This document shows, piece after piece, positions 62,669-64,000 of a stretch of DNA of 64,000 nucleotides (the stretch's first letter is position 1; each line of letters begins with the position of its first letter). The DNA comes from Pirellulimonas nuda (GTDB lineage: Bacteria; Planctomycetota; Planctomycetia; Pirellulales; Lacipirellulaceae), in contig NZ_CP036291.1 in the NCBI RefSeq assembly GCF_007750855.1, positions 2,356,001 through 2,420,000 on the forward strand. The letters run 5' to 3'. The notes under the pieces were generated by a model that was not told the DNA's origin, ran no database searches, and saw nothing but the letters and a program-made list of their open reading frames with translations. The translations under genes were made by a program, and so were the position numbers.

Positions 62669-63634
62669 ATGAACCGGTTCGACCAGAAACTCGCGGCGCC
62701 GCTGCGCTCGGCCCCGCGGATCCAGACGCTGCAGGTCAACCTGGGGCGGGTCTGCAACCTCGCCTGCAAGCATTGCCACGTCGAGTCGTCGCCGGCGCGC
62801 GACGGCGATCAAGAGAATATGTCGGCGCCGACCGCCGAGAAGATCCTCGCGTGGCTCGCTCGCTACCCGCAGGTCCGCACGGTCGACCTCACCGGCGGCA
62901 GCCCGGAGATGAACCCCAACTTCCGCCGCATCGTGGCGGAGTGCCACCGGCTCGGCCGGCGGGTGATCGACCGCTGCAACCCCACGATCCTGCTGCACGA
63001 CGAGCCCAGCTTCGCCTGGGTTCCAAGTTTCCTCGCGGAGCACCGGGTCGAAGTCGTGGCCTCGCTCCCCTGCTACCTAGAAGAGAACGTCAACGCCCAG
63101 CGGGGCCGGGGCGCCTACAACGCCTCGATCGAGGGGCTGCTGAGGCTCAACGCCGTGGGGTACGGCGTCGACCCCGCGTTGCGGCTGAACCTGGTCTACA
63201 ACCCCACCGGCCCGCGGCTCCCGCCGGCGCAAGACGCGCTGGCGGAAGATTACCACCGGGAACTGCGGCAGCGGTTCGGGCTGGTCTTCAACGAACTGTG
63301 GACCATCACCAACATGCCCATCACCCGCTGGCGCGCGGCCCTAGAGCGTGGCGGCACGCTCGACGGCTACCTCGACCTTCTCGATACGACCTACAACCCG
63401 GCGAGCGTTGAGAGGCTGATGTGCCGCTCGCAGGTGCACGTTGACAGCCAAGGGGCCCTGCACGACTGCGACTTCAACTTTGCGACGGGGCTGCCGATGC
63501 CGGGGTTCGAGACGCAGCGGCTGTGGGACATCGAGCTGAGCGAGGCCCAGGGGCGCCCCATCGCCACCGCCGACCACTGCCTGGGCTGCACGGCCGGCGC
63601 GGGGAGCAGTTGCGGCGGAGCGATCGTGCCGTAG
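62669..63634 (+). CDS. arsS: ArsS-type radical SAM protein (arsenosugar biosynthesis family)
   Basis: 321 residues. The radical SAM cluster motif is CNLACKHC (residues 31-38, Cys-x3-Cys-x2-Cys), with TVDLTGGSPEMNPNF carrying the GGEP-like SAM-binding segment. The family-specific C-terminus has CRSQVHVDSQGALHDCDFN and CLGCTAGAGSSCGGAIV, cysteines for auxiliary cluster or modification. ArsS-type enzymes join the adenosyl group of SAM to arsenic or selenium-containing substrates in arsenosugar synthesis. An ArsM methyltransferase is not seen in the window. It begins 27 bp after the cytochrome gene and shares context with the TIGR04282 gene. Confidence 0.9.
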   Translation: MNRFDQKLAAPLRSAPRIQTLQVNLGRVCNLACKHCHVESSPARDGDQENMSAPTAEKILAWLARYPQVRTVDLTGGSPEMNPNFRRIVAECHRLGRRVIDRCNPTILLHDEPSFAWVPSFLAEHRVEVVASLPCYLEENVNAQRGRGAYNASIEGLLRLNAVGYGVDPALRLNLVYNPTGPRLPPAQDALAEDYHRELRQRFGLVFNELWTITNMPITRWRAALERGGTLDGYLDLLDTTYNPASVERLMCRSQVHVDSQGALHDCDFNFATGLPMPGFETQRLWDIELSEAQGRPIATADHCLGCTAGAGSSCGGAIVP

Positions 63635-63691
63635 CGAGTGCTTGGAGGGCGACCGAGGGTCATGGACTCCACCCCCCCCGCCCCGCAACAC

Positions 63692-63747
63692 GCCTGCCTC
63701 AGGGGAGGCCTGCCTCAGTGCCTGCCCGAGGGCGGTGCCTCAGGGGA
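63692..63747. repeat. Short direct repeats next to the IS110-type gene
   Basis: GCCTGCCTCAG occurs at 63692-63702 and 63708-63718, and TGCCTCAGGGGA occurs at 63695-63706 and 63736-63747. They lie between the ArsS gene and the IS110-type transposase end, where the element's end is expected. They may mark the insertion end, but IS110 elements usually lack inverted repeats, so this is only suggestive. Confidence 0.4.
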
Positions 63748-63758
63748 CATCGGCTGTC

Positions 63759-64000
63759 TTAATTGTTGTCAATAGCGAGTGACGGCTCGCTCCATGTTTC
63801 GTTGTTTCGGACCATCAGGTTCAACGTGACGACCAGCTTGCGCATGACTGCCACCAGGGCGGACTTCTTCGCTTTCCCCTTGGCCAGCAGCCGTTGGTAG
63901 AACGCCTGCATGCGGGCGTTGTAACGGGTGGCGACCAGGGCGGCCATGTACAGGACCTTGCGGACCATCGACCTCCCCGCGTAAGTCTTGCGTTGCCCCT
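63759..64000 (-). CDS. IS110-type transposase, C-terminal part only
   Basis: The frame is open from the right edge of the window to a stop at 63759, so only the last 80 residues are seen. RKTYAGRSMVRKVLYMAALVATRYNAR and FYQRLLAKGKAKKSALVAVM are the C-terminal signature of IS110/IS116/IS902 transposases. The N-terminal RuvC-like domain lies beyond the window. Whether the element is intact cannot be judged. The last residues (SEPSLAIDNN) are probably element-specific. Confidence 0.82.
   Translation of the reverse strand, partial: GQRKTYAGRSMVRKVLYMAALVATRYNARMQAFYQRLLAKGKAKKSALVAVMRKLVVTLNLMVRNNETWSEPSLAIDNN

Overview
The window is high-GC bacterial chromosome that reads as Planctomycetota, most probably order Pirellulales (family inferred only). 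The marker families are a DUF1552 + DUF1587/1595/1592/1588/1585 cytochrome pair, an H-X9-DG type (DUF1559) pseudopilin, an ECF sigma factor translationally coupled to a FecR-like protein, many sulfatases and glycoside hydrolases, PEP-CTERM sorting tails combined with dockerin-like repeats (consensus D-A-A-D-Y-T-V-W-R-D), a planctomycete-type cytochrome protein, and a Ser/Thr kinase fused to a tubulin-like domain.

Layout. (1) 1-9.4 kb, all minus strand: a cytochrome-like DUF1592 protein and DUF1552 partner, then PdxA, a DUF6282 hydrolase, an Nramp-related transporter and a truncated Tat-signal protein; spacing and 4-bp overlaps suggest co-transcription. (2) 9.5-11.7 kb: sigma factor + FecR-like anti-sigma/sensor pair. 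(3) 12.3-35.7 kb: a large secreted polysaccharide-degradation region with a dockerin/PEP-CTERM protein carrying a frameshift, a GH-A-like hydrolase, a pseudopilin, two paralogous small lipoproteins, an SGNH hydrolase, two sulfatases, a beta-helix protein fused to an alpha-L-rhamnosidase, a cellulase-like PEP-CTERM protein, a DUF1593 protein, an apiosidase-like protein and another PEP-CTERM protein. (4) 35.8-42.6 kb: an accessory island ending at a tRNA-Ser(GGA), with integrase, excisionase-like protein, an unknown two-HTH protein, a broken IS1182-like element, an IS701-like remnant and a decayed cas3 gene. (5) 42.7-50.5 kb: Rho, a thioredoxin/YHS protein, a HEAT/TPR protein, a secretin-like protein, a PEP-CTERM subtilase and a STAS protein. 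(6) 50.5-56.1 kb: an apparent three-gene operon AAA+ ATPase / kinase-tubulin fusion / FHA-EAL protein, the best candidate here for an uncharacterised system. (7) 56.2-64 kb: sialate O-acetylesterase, ThiO-like oxidase, TIGR04282 transferase, a zinc-metalloprotease-like protein, a cytochrome-domain protein, ArsS-type radical SAM protein and the 3' end of an IS110-type transposase at the right edge.

How it fits together. The sigma/FecR pair next to the carbohydrate region may regulate it (inference). Secreted hydrolases and sulfatases would cooperate on a sulfated, rhamnose-containing polysaccharide. The AAA/kinase-tubulin/FHA-EAL operon links Ser/Thr phosphorylation, a cytoskeletal-type GTPase fold and cyclic-di-GMP. 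All assignments come from reading translated sequence by eye; no database search was run.
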